A stretch of 64,000 bases of DNA, from positions 49,187 to 113,186 of the forward strand of contig CAYWGQ010000002.1 of NCBI GenBank assembly GCA_964457725.1, given 5' to 3'. The stretch's first letter is position 1, and every line of letters starts with the position of its first letter. This DNA comes from FEN-1219 sp964457725. Its GTDB lineage: Bacteria > Pseudomonadota > Gammaproteobacteria > Steroidobacterales > Rariloculaceae. Below, one piece after another: positions 16,861 through 26,587 of this stretch. Under the pieces are notes generated by a model. The model ran no database searches and was not told the origin of the DNA. It was given only the letters and a program-made list of their open reading frames with translations. Both the position numbers and the translations under genes were made by a program.

Positions 16861-17787
16861 GTGCCTGCCTGTTCCCGCAGAACCTTGCTGGCGGCGGCCG
16901 TGCGCGGCGCGGCGGGGGCGGCGCTCGGCGCCGCGCTGCCGATCCGTTTGCCGGCCCAACCGGCCGAGGACGTGATCGATCTCGGCCGCGGCTTCCACGT
17001 CCTCACGCTCGACGGTAACAACGTGCTCGCGGTTGCGGCGGGCGACGGGCTCGCGCTGGTCGACGGCGGCACCGCCGCGCAGTCGCCGCGATTCCTCGAG
17101 CTCGCCGCCGCGTTGCCGGGCGGGAGACCGGTGCGGACGCTGTTCAACACGCACTGGCATCCGGAGCAGACGGGCTCGAACGAGGCGCTCGGCCGGGCGG
17201 GCGCCGCGATCGTCGCGCACGTGAACACCCGGCTCTGGCTCACGACGGACGTCACCTGGCCGTGGAACGACGTCACCGTGGAGCCGTTGCCGGAGGTCGC
17301 GTGGCCGAGCCGCACGTTCTTCGACCGGGAGACGGTCGCGCTCGGCGACAAGCGCGTCGAGTGCGGGCACCTCAGGGATTGCCCGCACACGGACGGCGAC
17401 ATGTACGTGTTCTTCCCGGAAGACAACGTGATGGCCGTCGGCGGTGCCGTGACGGGGGCCGGTTGGCCGGACATCGATTGGTGGACCGGCGGCTGGATCG
17501 GCGGCATCGTCGGCGGGCTCGACATGATCCTGACCGTCGCGAACGAGGACACGCGGTTCGTGCCCGCGACCGGCCCGGTGCTCGACCGGCCGGCGCTCGT
17601 CACTCAGTATCGGATGTACAGCGCGATCTGGGAGCGGCTCGCACGGGTGCTCTACAGCGGCGGCGGCACGGAGGAAGCGCTCGCGGCCGCGCCGACGAAG
17701 GAATTCGACGACATAATGGGCGACCCGGACGCCTTCGTGCGCCGGGCGTTCCAAAGCCTCTGGGCGTACCTGTCCCCGGATGCCTAA
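16861..17787 (+). CDS. Exported metallo-beta-lactamase-fold protein with degenerate metal site
   Basis: A 308-residue protein with an N-terminal export signal (SRRTLLAAAVRGAAGAALG, twin-arginine-like) and the metallo-beta-lactamase fold. The usual HxHxDH motif reads His98-Trp-His100-Pro-Glu102-Gln103. The bridging aspartate motif (normally GD) reads GGAV near residue 195, and the last histidine motif PGHGP reads PATGP. Only the two first histidines and His176 (PHTDGD) remain. It is therefore likely inactive as a two-metal hydrolase, or uses a single metal or a binding role. Relatives are linked to quinoprotein and sulfur-oxidation systems. The GTG start follows the GGCGGAGGAGACGA ribosome site. 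Confidence 0.75.
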   Translation: MPACSRRTLLAAAVRGAAGAALGAALPIRLPAQPAEDVIDLGRGFHVLTLDGNNVLAVAAGDGLALVDGGTAAQSPRFLELAAALPGGRPVRTLFNTHWHPEQTGSNEALGRAGAAIVAHVNTRLWLTTDVTWPWNDVTVEPLPEVAWPSRTFFDRETVALGDKRVECGHLRDCPHTDGDMYVFFPEDNVMAVGGAVTGAGWPDIDWWTGGWIGGIVGGLDMILTVANEDTRFVPATGPVLDRPALVTQYRMYSAIWERLARVLYSGGGTEEALAAAPTKEFDDIMGDPDAFVRRAFQSLWAYLSPDA

Positions 17788-17856
17788 GTTTTGTCCGCGG
17801 GACGCCGACTTGCGCTCAGGGTCGGTAAAATGGGCGGGCCAACGGGGACGGAGCCT

Positions 17857-20265
17857 ATGATCCGACGGGTCGGACTGATCGCCTCGCTGCTCGCCGCTGC
17901 CGCGTGCGGCAGGCTCGGCGAGGAAGCGTCGCTCGCGGAGGCGGGTCAGCGCGAGTGGGCAACGGTCGAGCGGTACTGCACCGACTGCCACGACAGCGCC
18001 GAGCGCGCGGGCGGCCTCGCCCTCGATCGCCTCGGTCCGGAATCGGTCGCCGAGCACGCCGAGACGTTCGAGACCGCCGTTCGCAAGCTGCGCGGGCGGC
18101 TGATGCCCCCGGCGAACGAGCCTCGTCCGACCGAGGAGCAATACGCGAGCCTGATCGGCTGGCTCGAGGCGGCGCTCGATCGGGCGGCCGCGGAGTATCG
18201 CGGCGCGCCGGCGATTCCGCCGCATCGCCTGAACCGCAAGGAGTACGCCAACGCCGTCCGCGACCTGCTCGCGGTCGAGATCGATCCGGCCGAGCTCCTG
18301 CCTCAGGACGAGGTCGTCGAGCACTTCGACAACATCGCATCGGGGCTGCTGGTCTCGCCTTCTTTCATCGAGCAGTACGTCGGGGCCGCGCGAGCGGTCG
18401 CCGTGCGCGCGGTCGGCCGGCCCGACGCGCGGGCCGGCAGCCAGACCTACACGGCGGGACCCGGCAATCAGCACACGCACGTCAAAGGGCTGCCGCTCGG
18501 CACGCGCGGCGGCATGGTGGTCGAGCATTACTTCCCGTCGGACGGCGAGTACGTGATCAACATCGCCGACATGGCGAGCCACATCTGGGGCAACGACATG
18601 GAGTTCGAGAACGCCGTCGTCGTGACCCTCGACGGGACGCCGATTTACGAGACGATCGTCGGCGGCGAAGACGACATGCGCGCCTACGACCAGATCCAGG
18701 ACGGCGTGATGGAGCAGATCAACGCGCGGCTGAAGGACATCCGCTTCGCCGCGACCGCAGGTCCCCACAAGGTCGGCGTCACGTTTCGCCGGCGGTCGTT
18801 CGCCGAATCCGATGATCAGCTGCAGATGTTCGTGCCGGGCGGCGGCCAGGATCGGGTGTACCGCGTGAGCTCGTTCGAGATCAGCGGTCCGTTCAATCCG
18901 AGCGGGCTGTCTCCGACGCCGAGCCGCGAGCGGATCTTCAGCTGTCATCCCGAGCGCGGCGACGACGCGGAGCTCTGCGCCGAGGAGATCCTGACCCGGC
19001 TCGGAACCCGCGCGTATCGGCGGCCGCTCGGCGAGGGCGATCTCGCCGACCTGCTCGCCTACTATCGCGACGGCTACGCGAGCGGCGGCTTCGAGGAGGG
19101 CATCCGCAGCGCGATCACCGGCATTCTCGCAAGCCCGTTTTTCCTCTATCGGGTCGAGCAGCCGCCCGCGCACGCGCGTCCCGGCGACGTCTACGAGATC
19201 GACGACCTCGAGCTCGCGTCGAAGCTGTCGTTCTTCCTGTGGAACTCGATTCCGGATCAGGCGTTGCTCGAGCTCGCGATTCGCGGCGAGCTAGGCGACG
19301 AGCGAACGCTTCGAGCGCAGGTCGAGCGGATGCTGAAAGACCCGCGCGCCGAGACGCTCGCGAGCAACTTCATGCATCAGTGGCTCGACATGAAGCGCCT
19401 CGAGGAGGTGGAGCCGGATCGCTCGATCTTCCCGTACGCGTCCGGGCGCGGCGATCCGCGCGAGGACTACCTGACCGAGTTCACGCTCTTCGCGCAGAGC
19501 ATCTTCGAGGAGGACCGCAGCATCCTCGACCTGATGACCGCGAAGCACACCTATTTGAACGAGCGCGTCGCGCTGCTCTACGGCGTGCGCGACGTGAAGG
19601 GCGACAAGTTCCGCCGCGTCGAGCTCGAGGATTCCACGCGTTGGGGGCTGCTCGGCAAGGGTGCCGTGCTGATGGCGGCCGCGTACCCGAACCGCACGTC
19701 GCCGGTGCTGCGCGGCGCGTTCATTCTCGAGCACATCAGCGGCACGCCGCCGGCGCCGCCGCCGCCGAACGTGGAGGCGTTTCCGGAGGCCGAGATCGGC
19801 ACCGAGCAGGCGCGCACGGTCCGGGAGATCATGGCGCAGCATCGCGCGAACCCGAACTGCAACGGCTGTCACGGCGTCATGGATGCGCTCGGCTTCGCGC
19901 TCGAGAATTTCGATGCCGTCGCCGTCTGGCGCGACAAGGACCGCTACGCGGGAACGCCGATCGACTCGACCGCGGAGCTTCCGGACGGCAGCGTCGTGAC
20001 CGGTCCCGACGACCTGCGCGAGGCGCTGCTGCGCCGCCCGGAGCAGTTCGTGCAGACCTTCGTCGAGGGGCTCCTGAAGTACGCCCTAGGGCGCACGCTC
20101 GACTACACCGATATGCCGGCCGTGCGGGCGATCGTGCGCGAGGCCGCGAAAGACGACTACCGCTTCTCGTCGATTCTTTGGCAGGTCGTGATCAGCGAGC
20201 CGTTCCGGCTGCGGCGCGTGCCCGACGCGCCGGTCGTGACGGCGCAGGCGGAAACCGCTCCGTAA
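17857..20265 (+). CDS. DUF1592/DUF1588/DUF1585 secreted di-heme-type protein
   Basis: An 802-residue exported protein with a lipobox-like signal (LLAAAACG, Cys17). Domain order as in planctomycete-type proteins: N-terminal cytochrome-like segment with heme site CTDCH (41-45), DUF1587 (LNRKEYANAVRDLLAV, about residue 128), DUF1595 (TRAYRRPLGEGDLADLL, about 385), DUF1592 (ELASKLSFFLWNSIPD, about 455), DUF1588 with a second CNGCH near residue 670, and C-terminal DUF1585. The function is unknown; periplasmic electron transfer or extracellular oxidation is suggested by the heme sites. It is followed by DUF1552 and ankyrin genes in one run. Confidence 0.88.
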   Translation: MIRRVGLIASLLAAAACGRLGEEASLAEAGQREWATVERYCTDCHDSAERAGGLALDRLGPESVAEHAETFETAVRKLRGRLMPPANEPRPTEEQYASLIGWLEAALDRAAAEYRGAPAIPPHRLNRKEYANAVRDLLAVEIDPAELLPQDEVVEHFDNIASGLLVSPSFIEQYVGAARAVAVRAVGRPDARAGSQTYTAGPGNQHTHVKGLPLGTRGGMVVEHYFPSDGEYVINIADMASHIWGNDMEFENAVVVTLDGTPIYETIVGGEDDMRAYDQIQDGVMEQINARLKDIRFAATAGPHKVGVTFRRRSFAESDDQLQMFVPGGGQDRVYRVSSFEISGPFNPSGLSPTPSRERIFSCHPERGDDAELCAEEILTRLGTRAYRRPLGEGDLADLLAYYRDGYASGGFEEGIRSAITGILASPFFLYRVEQPPAHARPGDVYEIDDLELASKLSFFLWNSIPDQALLELAIRGELGDERTLRAQVERMLKDPRAETLASNFMHQWLDMKRLEEVEPDRSIFPYASGRGDPREDYLTEFTLFAQSIFEEDRSILDLMTAKHTYLNERVALLYGVRDVKGDKFRRVELEDSTRWGLLGKGAVLMAAAYPNRTSPVLRGAFILEHISGTPPAPPPPNVEAFPEAEIGTEQARTVREIMAQHRANPNCNGCHGVMDALGFALENFDAVAVWRDKDRYAGTPIDSTAELPDGSVVTGPDDLREALLRRPEQFVQTFVEGLLKYALGRTLDYTDMPAVRAIVREAAKDDYRFSSILWQVVISEPFRLRRVPDAPVVTAQAETAP

Positions 20266-20324
20266 TTTGCTATATAGAGAGTGAGCCCGCGCGGAAGGCG
20301 ACTCGAGCGGGAGGGGAGAGAGGC

Positions 20325-21608
20325 ATGTATCTGACGAAAAAGCATCTGTCGCGTCGAACGGTGCTCCGGGGCGCGGGCGCCGCGATCGCACTGCCGCTCC
20401 TGGACGCGATGGTGCCGGCCGGCGTCGCATGGGCCAACACGGCCGCGAAGACACCGCACCGGCTCGTGTTCGTCGGCTTCCCGCACGGTGCGGTGATGCG
20501 GCTGTGGTCGCCGGAGGAAACCGGCCGCGACTACACGATGTCGCCGATCCTCGAGCCGCTCGCGAAGTACCGCGATTCGATGACGATCGTCTCGGGCTTG
20601 AGGAACAAGCCGGCCGAAAGCCCCGAGCCGCACGAGATCATCGAGCGGACGTGGCTTTCCTGCGTTTCGCCGCAGGACGCGGGCGTCATCGCTCCCGACG
20701 CGGGCGTCACCGCCGATCAGCTCGCGGCACGCTACATCGGCCAGGATACCCGGCTGCCGTCGCTCGAGCTGACGACCGCGCTGCGCGGGGCGCAGCTGTC
20801 CTGGCGCACGCCGACCCAGTCGTTGCCGCAGGAGGTCAATCCGCGCGCAGTCTTCTACAGGCTGTTCGGCCAGGGCGACACCGAGGAAGAACGCCGGGCG
20901 ATCATGCACGAAACGGGCAGCATCCTCGATCGGGTGCAGGCCCAGGCCGCGCGATTGCAGGCGACGCTCGGCGCGCAGGACCGCGCTACTGTCGACGAGT
21001 ACCTCGATTCCGTGCGCGAGATCGAGCGGCGCGTGCAGATGGCGAGCGAGCAGGACACCTCGGCGCTCGATATCCCGGAAGCGCCGATCGGCGTGCCGAA
21101 CGACCTCGACGTCCACTTCAAGATGATGTTCGACCTGATGGCACTCGCGATGCAGGCCGATTTGACGCGCATCATCACGTTCTCGATGGACCGCGAGGCG
21201 AGCATGCGTACGTATACGAACGTCGGGATCAACGAGGCGTTCCATCCGCTCTCGCATCACGGCAACGACCCGGCGAAGCAGGAGCGCCTCGCGCGGATCC
21301 AGGTGTATCACACGAGGAAGTTCGCGGATTTCGTCGAGCGGCTCGCGTCGACGCCGGACGGCGACGGCACGCTGCTCGACAATTCGATGGTCATGTTCGG
21401 CAGCAACATGAGCGACAGCAATCGGCACAACAACGACCCGTTGCCGATTGCGATCCTCGGCCGCGCGCACGGCCGCATCAAGGGCGGCCAGCATCTTCGC
21501 TACCCGCAGGACTCGCGGTTCGCCGATCTGCTGCTGACCGTCCTCGAGCGCACCGAGATTCCGATCGAGTCGATCGGCGACAGCGGCGGCACGTTCGCGG
21601 AGGTGTGA
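20325..21608 (+). CDS. DUF1552 Tat-exported protein
   Basis: A 427-residue protein with a twin-arginine signal SRRTVLRGAGAA (9-20) and the DUF1552 domain over the rest (LVFVGFPHGAVM early; GNDPAKQERLARIQVYH and NNDPLPIAILG late). DUF1552 genes routinely accompany DUF1592 genes, so the two probably act together outside the cytoplasm. The fold is related to sulfatase/alkaline-phosphatase-like secreted proteins (DUF1501 group), but no catalytic role is established. It lies 59 bases after the DUF1592 stop and five bases before the ankyrin gene, in one operon. Confidence 0.87.
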   Translation: MYLTKKHLSRRTVLRGAGAAIALPLLDAMVPAGVAWANTAAKTPHRLVFVGFPHGAVMRLWSPEETGRDYTMSPILEPLAKYRDSMTIVSGLRNKPAESPEPHEIIERTWLSCVSPQDAGVIAPDAGVTADQLAARYIGQDTRLPSLELTTALRGAQLSWRTPTQSLPQEVNPRAVFYRLFGQGDTEEERRAIMHETGSILDRVQAQAARLQATLGAQDRATVDEYLDSVREIERRVQMASEQDTSALDIPEAPIGVPNDLDVHFKMMFDLMALAMQADLTRIITFSMDREASMRTYTNVGINEAFHPLSHHGNDPAKQERLARIQVYHTRKFADFVERLASTPDGDGTLLDNSMVMFGSNMSDSNRHNNDPLPIAILGRAHGRIKGGQHLRYPQDSRFADLLLTVLERTEIPIESIGDSGGTFAEV

Positions 21609-21612
21609 TTCG

Positions 21613-23226
21613 ATGAGGCTCCGCCTCGCGGGCATCGCGGTTCTCGCGGCCGTGGCGGCGGCACCGCTCGCCGCGGCCGAGCGCTCCCTCGTGAGCGCGG
21701 CCGAGGACGGCGATCGCCCGGCCGCCATCGCGCTCTTGCGGGAGGGGGCGGATCCGGACGTCCGCGGGCCGGACGGCTCGACCGCGTTGATGTGGGCCGC
21801 CTATCACGGCGACCTCGAGCTCGTGCAGCAGCTGCTCGCCGCCGGCGCGGACCCGAACGCGAAGAACGAGTTCGGCGCGTTCGCACTGTCGGAGGCGGCG
21901 ATCATCGGCTCGACCCCGATCATCGCGGCGCTGCTCGAGGCGGGCGCCGATCCGAACGCGACGAATCCCGAGGGCGAGACGGCTCTGATGGCGGTCGCGC
22001 GAACGGGCAACGTCGAGGGCGCGAAGCTGCTGCTCGACGCGGGCGCGGCAATCGACGCGCGCGAGCGCTGGGGCGGGCAGACGGCGTTGATGTGGGCCGC
22101 CGCGCAAGGCCACCCCGAGATGATCCGCTTCCTGATCGATCGCGGCGCGGATCCCGACGCAAGGGGGGCCGTCCGCCAGTGGGAGCGGAAGGTCATCAAG
22201 GAGCCGCGGCCGAAGGACATGAACCAGGGCGGCTTCACGCCGCTCTTGTACGCTGCTCGCGAGGGGTGCATCGAGTGTGCGCGCGCGCTGGTGGAAGGCG
22301 GCGCCGACATCGACAAGCCCGATCCGCACCGCGTGACGCCGCTGAACATGGCGCTGCTGAATCTGCATTTCGACCTCGCGGTGTACCTGATCGAGGCGGG
22401 TGCGGACATCAACAAGTGGGATCTCTACGGCCGGACCCCGCTGTACCTCGCGGCCGACACGAGCACGCTGCCGGTCATGGGCAATGGCGCGATGGTCGTG
22501 CTGCCGAGCATGGATCGGCACACGGCGCTCGACGTCGGCCGGCTGCTACTCGAGCGCGGAGCGGACCCGAACATCCAGCTGAAGCGCCGCCCGCCGTATC
22601 GCAACGTGCCGCAGGACCGCGGCGGGGACTCTATCCTGTCGCAAGGCGCGACACCGCTTCTGCGAGCCGCGCGCGCGGGCGACGCGCCGTTCGTGAAGCT
22701 GCTGCTCGAGCACGGCGCGCTCGTCGACCTGCCGAGCAATCAGGGCGTGACACCGCTGATGGCGGCCGCCGGCGTCGAGTTCGGGCTGCGCGTGACGCGC
22801 GGCCGCAACCGGACGGACGAGGGCGTGCTCGCGACGATGCGGCTCCTGATCGACGCGGGCGCGGATGTCAACGCCCGCATGGTGACCGAGCCGAAGGGAG
22901 AATCCGCGGCGCACCTGCTCGTGATCGAGCAGCGCCTGAGCGACTTCAGCTACGACTACCGCGGTCGGCAGGTGCCGAGCCCGCGTGCGGTGCCGCACAG
23001 GACGGCGCTGCACGGCGCGGCGATGAAAGGCTTCACGCCGTTCGTCGAGTTTCTCGTCGCGAACGGCGCAGATTTGTACGCGCGTGACGCGCACGGCATG
23101 ACGCCGCTCGACCTCGCGATGGGCCGCTATGAGGAAGCCTTTTTGCGCCAGGCCGCCGAGCCGCACGTGGAGACCGTCGCGCTGCTCGAGAAGCTGATGG
23201 CCGAGAACCCGCCGCGCAAGGAATAG
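21613..23226 (+). CDS. Exported ankyrin repeat protein
   Basis: A 537-residue protein with a signal peptide (cleavage near PLAAAE, residue 20) followed by about ten ankyrin repeats, recognisable by recurring LLEAGADPN/LL-AGAD-N and G-TALMWAA blocks from residue 30 to 520. Loops near residues 190-210 and 290-340 interrupt the array. Ankyrin arrays bind other proteins, and an exported one in an operon with DUF1592 and DUF1552 probably holds that complex together. The ATG is five bases after the DUF1552 stop. Confidence 0.88.
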   Translation: MRLRLAGIAVLAAVAAAPLAAAERSLVSAAEDGDRPAAIALLREGADPDVRGPDGSTALMWAAYHGDLELVQQLLAAGADPNAKNEFGAFALSEAAIIGSTPIIAALLEAGADPNATNPEGETALMAVARTGNVEGAKLLLDAGAAIDARERWGGQTALMWAAAQGHPEMIRFLIDRGADPDARGAVRQWERKVIKEPRPKDMNQGGFTPLLYAAREGCIECARALVEGGADIDKPDPHRVTPLNMALLNLHFDLAVYLIEAGADINKWDLYGRTPLYLAADTSTLPVMGNGAMVVLPSMDRHTALDVGRLLLERGADPNIQLKRRPPYRNVPQDRGGDSILSQGATPLLRAARAGDAPFVKLLLEHGALVDLPSNQGVTPLMAAAGVEFGLRVTRGRNRTDEGVLATMRLLIDAGADVNARMVTEPKGESAAHLLVIEQRLSDFSYDYRGRQVPSPRAVPHRTALHGAAMKGFTPFVEFLVANGADLYARDAHGMTPLDLAMGRYEEAFLRQAAEPHVETVALLEKLMAENPPRKE

Positions 23227-23336
23227 ACCGACAAGCACGGCGCGCGCCGCGCACCCGGCGCGTGCCGCTCAAGGATGTCCGGGCGAACGAACAGCCGCCC
23301 GGATGCCGGTGATCCAGTCCTAGAAGGGGGAAATGG

Positions 23337-24656
23337 ATGAGTGCAATCCGCTCGACGTTCGGGGCGGCGATGTCTTCGCTTGCCTTGTTGGCCATCGGCT
23401 CGACCGCCGCGCACGCGCAGCTCGAGCCGCCGCACGTGCCGGGGCTGCGCGGCGCGCCGTTCTCGGCGCAGAACCCGCCGGCGGACGTTCCGAGCTACGG
23501 GAGCGGACCGGAGTGGGACGGCCGGCCCCCGCCCGGCATCGAGCCGCTGCCGGTCGACGTGTTCACGACGAAGGATTTCTACAAGGACCGGGATCACTGG
23601 CTCGACCAGCGGTACTGGCGCTGCAATAGCCCCCGACAGATGGCGGACATGCGCAGCGGTGGAGCGGGCACCGGCACGACGGACCCGCGAATCGGCCGCA
23701 ACCCGCCGACCTCGGCCAGGTGGGGCGACTGCAACGCGGACTGGCCGCGGGAGAACATCGTGAGCCCGTACCCGTTCGCGACCGCAAAGGAGCACTACGA
23801 GGCGCTGCTCGCCGATGCGCGCTCGAAGGGAGGTCCCACCGTGCACACGTACGAGACGATGCCGAAGTGGGACGGCGTCTACGGCGAGTACGTCCCGGAC
23901 GGGCGCAGGATTTGGAACTACGGCCGCGCGAACCAGGTGCCGACCTTCCTTTCGCTGCTGACGCCCGAGTATCAGCAGCGGATGGTGCGGCAGCTCTATC
24001 ACGAGGGCGTGAACGCGGCGCACCAGTGGTCGGCGTCTTACTGCTGGCCCGAAGGCTTCATGCGCCAGTGGGCGACGGGGCCGAAGCCGACGCGCATCGT
24101 CGTGACGCCGCAGGTGGTGCTGCTGCTCGGCAGCAGCAGCGGCAACATCATGCGCACCGTGCACCTCGGCCGCGAGTTTCCGCTCGGTCAGGACGTGCCG
24201 CAGTGGTACGGCGACACGATCGGCTTCTGGGACGGCGACGCGCTGATCACCTGGACGACGAACATCCAGGGGTGGACGCAGCACACGACCTGGGAGTTCA
24301 GCTACGAGCTCGAAGCGATCGAGATCCTGACGCCGGTGCATGACGCTTCCGGGAAGCTCCTCGGCCTCGACTGGGAGACGATCCTCTACGACAGCGAGGC
24401 GCTCGCGCAGCCGGTACGGATTCTCTGGCACCGTAACTATCAGCAGGGCTGGGATACGGCGGGTCGGCTCGGTTTCGCCGAGTGCACGCGCGCGCTCTAT
24501 CCGATCAACGGCTTCGCGACGCCGGTCGCGCCCGGGCAGGTGATAGAGTTCCGGGTGCCCGACATGTTCGATCGGCCGTGGGCAAAGATCTGGGAGGAGC
24601 ACTTCGAGCAGGAGATGGAGCGGCCCGCGGAGGAGCTCGATCTCGGCTTCAATTGA
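23337..24656 (+). CDS. Secreted WDGD-family protein, long form
   Basis: A 439-residue protein with a clean signal peptide (cleaved near STAAHA, residue 27). A Pro/Gly-rich N-terminal third is followed by a domain with IGFWDGDALITWT near residue 297, which I place in the same family as the proteins at 36084, 42393 and 44143. Two close Cys-containing segments (YWRCNSP, WGDCNADW) may form a disulfide. The function is unknown. A DUF6152 gene begins 63 bases downstream, one of three side-by-side pairs in the window. Confidence 0.7.
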   Translation: MSAIRSTFGAAMSSLALLAIGSTAAHAQLEPPHVPGLRGAPFSAQNPPADVPSYGSGPEWDGRPPPGIEPLPVDVFTTKDFYKDRDHWLDQRYWRCNSPRQMADMRSGGAGTGTTDPRIGRNPPTSARWGDCNADWPRENIVSPYPFATAKEHYEALLADARSKGGPTVHTYETMPKWDGVYGEYVPDGRRIWNYGRANQVPTFLSLLTPEYQQRMVRQLYHEGVNAAHQWSASYCWPEGFMRQWATGPKPTRIVVTPQVVLLLGSSSGNIMRTVHLGREFPLGQDVPQWYGDTIGFWDGDALITWTTNIQGWTQHTTWEFSYELEAIEILTPVHDASGKLLGLDWETILYDSEALAQPVRILWHRNYQQGWDTAGRLGFAECTRALYPINGFATPVAPGQVIEFRVPDMFDRPWAKIWEEHFEQEMERPAEELDLGFN

Positions 24657-24719
24657 ACGTCGTGACGGTTTCGATGGTGATCAACGGTCCACACGGACGA
24701 GGTAGGGGGTTCTCTGAGC

Positions 24720-25220
24720 ATGGTCAGTAAGAGTCGATTTGCCGTCGCGGCTGCGATCGGCTTGACGTCGTTAGCGCTGCTCGCCGGCACGGCGGGCGCG
24801 CATCACTCGTACTCGATGTACGACGGCAGCATCTACAAGGTCTTCACGGGCGTGATCGTCCGCATCGTGCCGAACGCGGCGCATTTCGAGATCCACTTCG
24901 TGCCGCTGAACGAAGAGCGCAACGCGCTCGTCCGCGACGAGAACGGCGACCCGCTCGTCTGGGTCGTGCAGATGGAGAGCGCGGCGGAAGCGTTCCGGCA
25001 CGGCATCACCCGCGAGAGCTTCCCGCAGGGCACGATCATGAGCATGGGCGTGCATCCTCGGCGGGACGGGAAGCCGGCCGGCGATCGCGGCGAGTCGGGA
25101 TTGTTCCAGTGCCCGAAGAGCACGCCGCCCGCGCCGGGCAAGCACTGCGACTCGGTCGAGGGCAGCATTGCGTTCGGCCCGGGCGTGATCCCGCCGGAAG
25201 GACCGGTCGCCAGCCACTGA
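24720..25220 (+). CDS. DUF6152 family periplasmic protein
   Basis: A 166-residue exported protein. The signal ends AGA (25-27), giving a mature His28-His29-Ser-Tyr-Ser-Met start. A second histidine pair lies at 54 and 58 in NAAHFEIHF, equivalent to NPHSWLHIE in the other copies. It is longer than its paralogues because of a C-terminal extension with two cysteines (QCPKS, KHCDS) that could form a disulfide. The function is unknown; the N-terminal His-His suggests metal binding. It is probably cotranscribed with the WDGD-family gene before it. Confidence 0.75.
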   Translation: MVSKSRFAVAAAIGLTSLALLAGTAGAHHSYSMYDGSIYKVFTGVIVRIVPNAAHFEIHFVPLNEERNALVRDENGDPLVWVVQMESAAEAFRHGITRESFPQGTIMSMGVHPRRDGKPAGDRGESGLFQCPKSTPPAPGKHCDSVEGSIAFGPGVIPPEGPVASH

Positions 25221-25244
25221 CCGCGGCGCCTCGCCGCCCGAGCA

Positions 25245-25266
25245 CCACGGGGCTTCGGCCCCGTGG
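25245..25266 (+). terminator. Nine-pair hairpin with TTCG loop, no T tract
   Basis: CCACGGGGC, loop TTCG, then GCCCCGTGG, 25 bases after the DUF6152 stop. The stem and tetraloop are very stable, but no run of T follows, so it may only pause transcription or protect the mRNA end. Confidence 0.4.
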
Positions 25267-25394
25267 ACTTCGCGCCCGCCCTCCGGGAGGCCAGCCCCGA
25301 GCCGTCTTCCGCAACCCGCGATGCAGGCGGGGCGCGGGCGCGGTATTCTCGAGCCGACGCAAGGGAATGCGCCGCCGAAAGGGGCGGAGGTTAC

Positions 25395-26576
25395 ATGGCA
25401 GCGCGGAGGGCGCCGCTCGTGGCCGTCGCGGCGGGAGTCGCGGCGGCGGCGTTGCTCGCGGCGGCAAGGCCGCACGATAAATCGCTGGACGTTGCGACGG
25501 CGACACCGCTCCCGGCTGCGTCGGCCGAGACTGCTCCGCCGCTCTTCGTGCTCGGCGACAGCCTCTCCGACGTCGGCAACGCCGCCGCGGCGATGGACGC
25601 GCTTCTCGGCGAGGCGTTCTTCCCGGAGCACACGGTCGGGCTCTGCAATCCCGCGGACGTCTATTTCTTCCGCCGCGATTGCGACGAGCTCTTCTACCGC
25701 AAGAGCCGCGTGACGGACGGCCCGGTCGCCGTCGAGCACCTCGCGGCGCATCTCGGTGCAGCCCTCGCGCCGTCGCTCCACACCGTGCCGGAGCCGCCCG
25801 GCTCCGGGACGAACTACGCGGTCGCGACCGCGAAGGCGATCGGAGCGGGACCGGAGGATTTTCCGCACCAGGTCGATCGGCTGCTGCTCGATCACGGACC
25901 GCAGCTGCCGCCGGCGGCCGTGGTCGTCGTCATGATCGGCGGTAACGATGCGATCGACGCGTTGCAAACGGCGGCCGACGCTGCGGAACCGGCGGCAGCC
26001 ATCGCGACCGGTGGTGCGCTCGTCGCGGAAGCGGCCGACGCGATCGCGGCGGCCGTCGAGCGGCTGATCGGCAGCGGCGCGCGGCAGCTCGTCGTCGCGA
26101 ACGTCCCGGATCTGACGGCGCTGCCGGCAGTGCGAACCCGCGCCGCCGCGACACCCGATCCCGCCGCCGCGCTGGCGGCCGCCGATACGATCGTTCGCAC
26201 GATGAACGAGCGGCTCGCGGCTGCGCTCGCGCGGCTCGCGGAATCCCATCCCGCTGCGGCGATCGCGGCCTTCGACTTGCACGGGGCGCTTCGTGCCGCC
26301 CGCGCGGCGCCCGGGCGGAACCGCGAGGACGCGTGCTTCGACAGCACGAGCTATCGCTCGACGTGGAGCGCCAAGCGGACGTTTCACCCGGCCTGTGCGC
26401 CGATCGGCGAAGGCGAGCCGCGTTTTGCCGAATTCGTGTTCTGGGACGAGCTGCATCCGACCGCGGCCGTCCATGCCGCGATCGCGGAGGCGTTGATCCG
26501 CGTGTACGACGAGGCGATCGCCCCGCTGTTCGTGTCCGGCACGCATGTTGCATCGGCAACGCCCACCCAACGCTGA
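25395..26576 (+). CDS. GDSL/SGNH-family lipase or esterase, exported
   Basis: A 393-residue hydrolase. An N-terminal hydrophobic signal (residues 5-24) precedes block I FVLGDSLSDVGN (catalytic Ser near 54), block III IGGND (near 182), and block V DELHP (near 352, His of the triad). It therefore has the full SGNH set and should cleave ester bonds outside the cytoplasm. An Ala-rich middle is unusually GC-driven. The ATG at 25395 follows GGCGGAGG; the longer open frame upstream lacks a ribosome site. The substrate is unknown. Confidence 0.85.
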   Translation: MAARRAPLVAVAAGVAAAALLAAARPHDKSLDVATATPLPAASAETAPPLFVLGDSLSDVGNAAAAMDALLGEAFFPEHTVGLCNPADVYFFRRDCDELFYRKSRVTDGPVAVEHLAAHLGAALAPSLHTVPEPPGSGTNYAVATAKAIGAGPEDFPHQVDRLLLDHGPQLPPAAVVVVMIGGNDAIDALQTAADAAEPAAAIATGGALVAEAADAIAAAVERLIGSGARQLVVANVPDLTALPAVRTRAAATPDPAAALAAADTIVRTMNERLAAALARLAESHPAAAIAAFDLHGALRAARAAPGRNREDACFDSTSYRSTWSAKRTFHPACAPIGEGEPRFAEFVFWDELHPTAAVHAAIAEALIRVYDEAIAPLFVSGTHVASATPTQR

Positions 26577-26587
26577 GGAGAGAGGCT

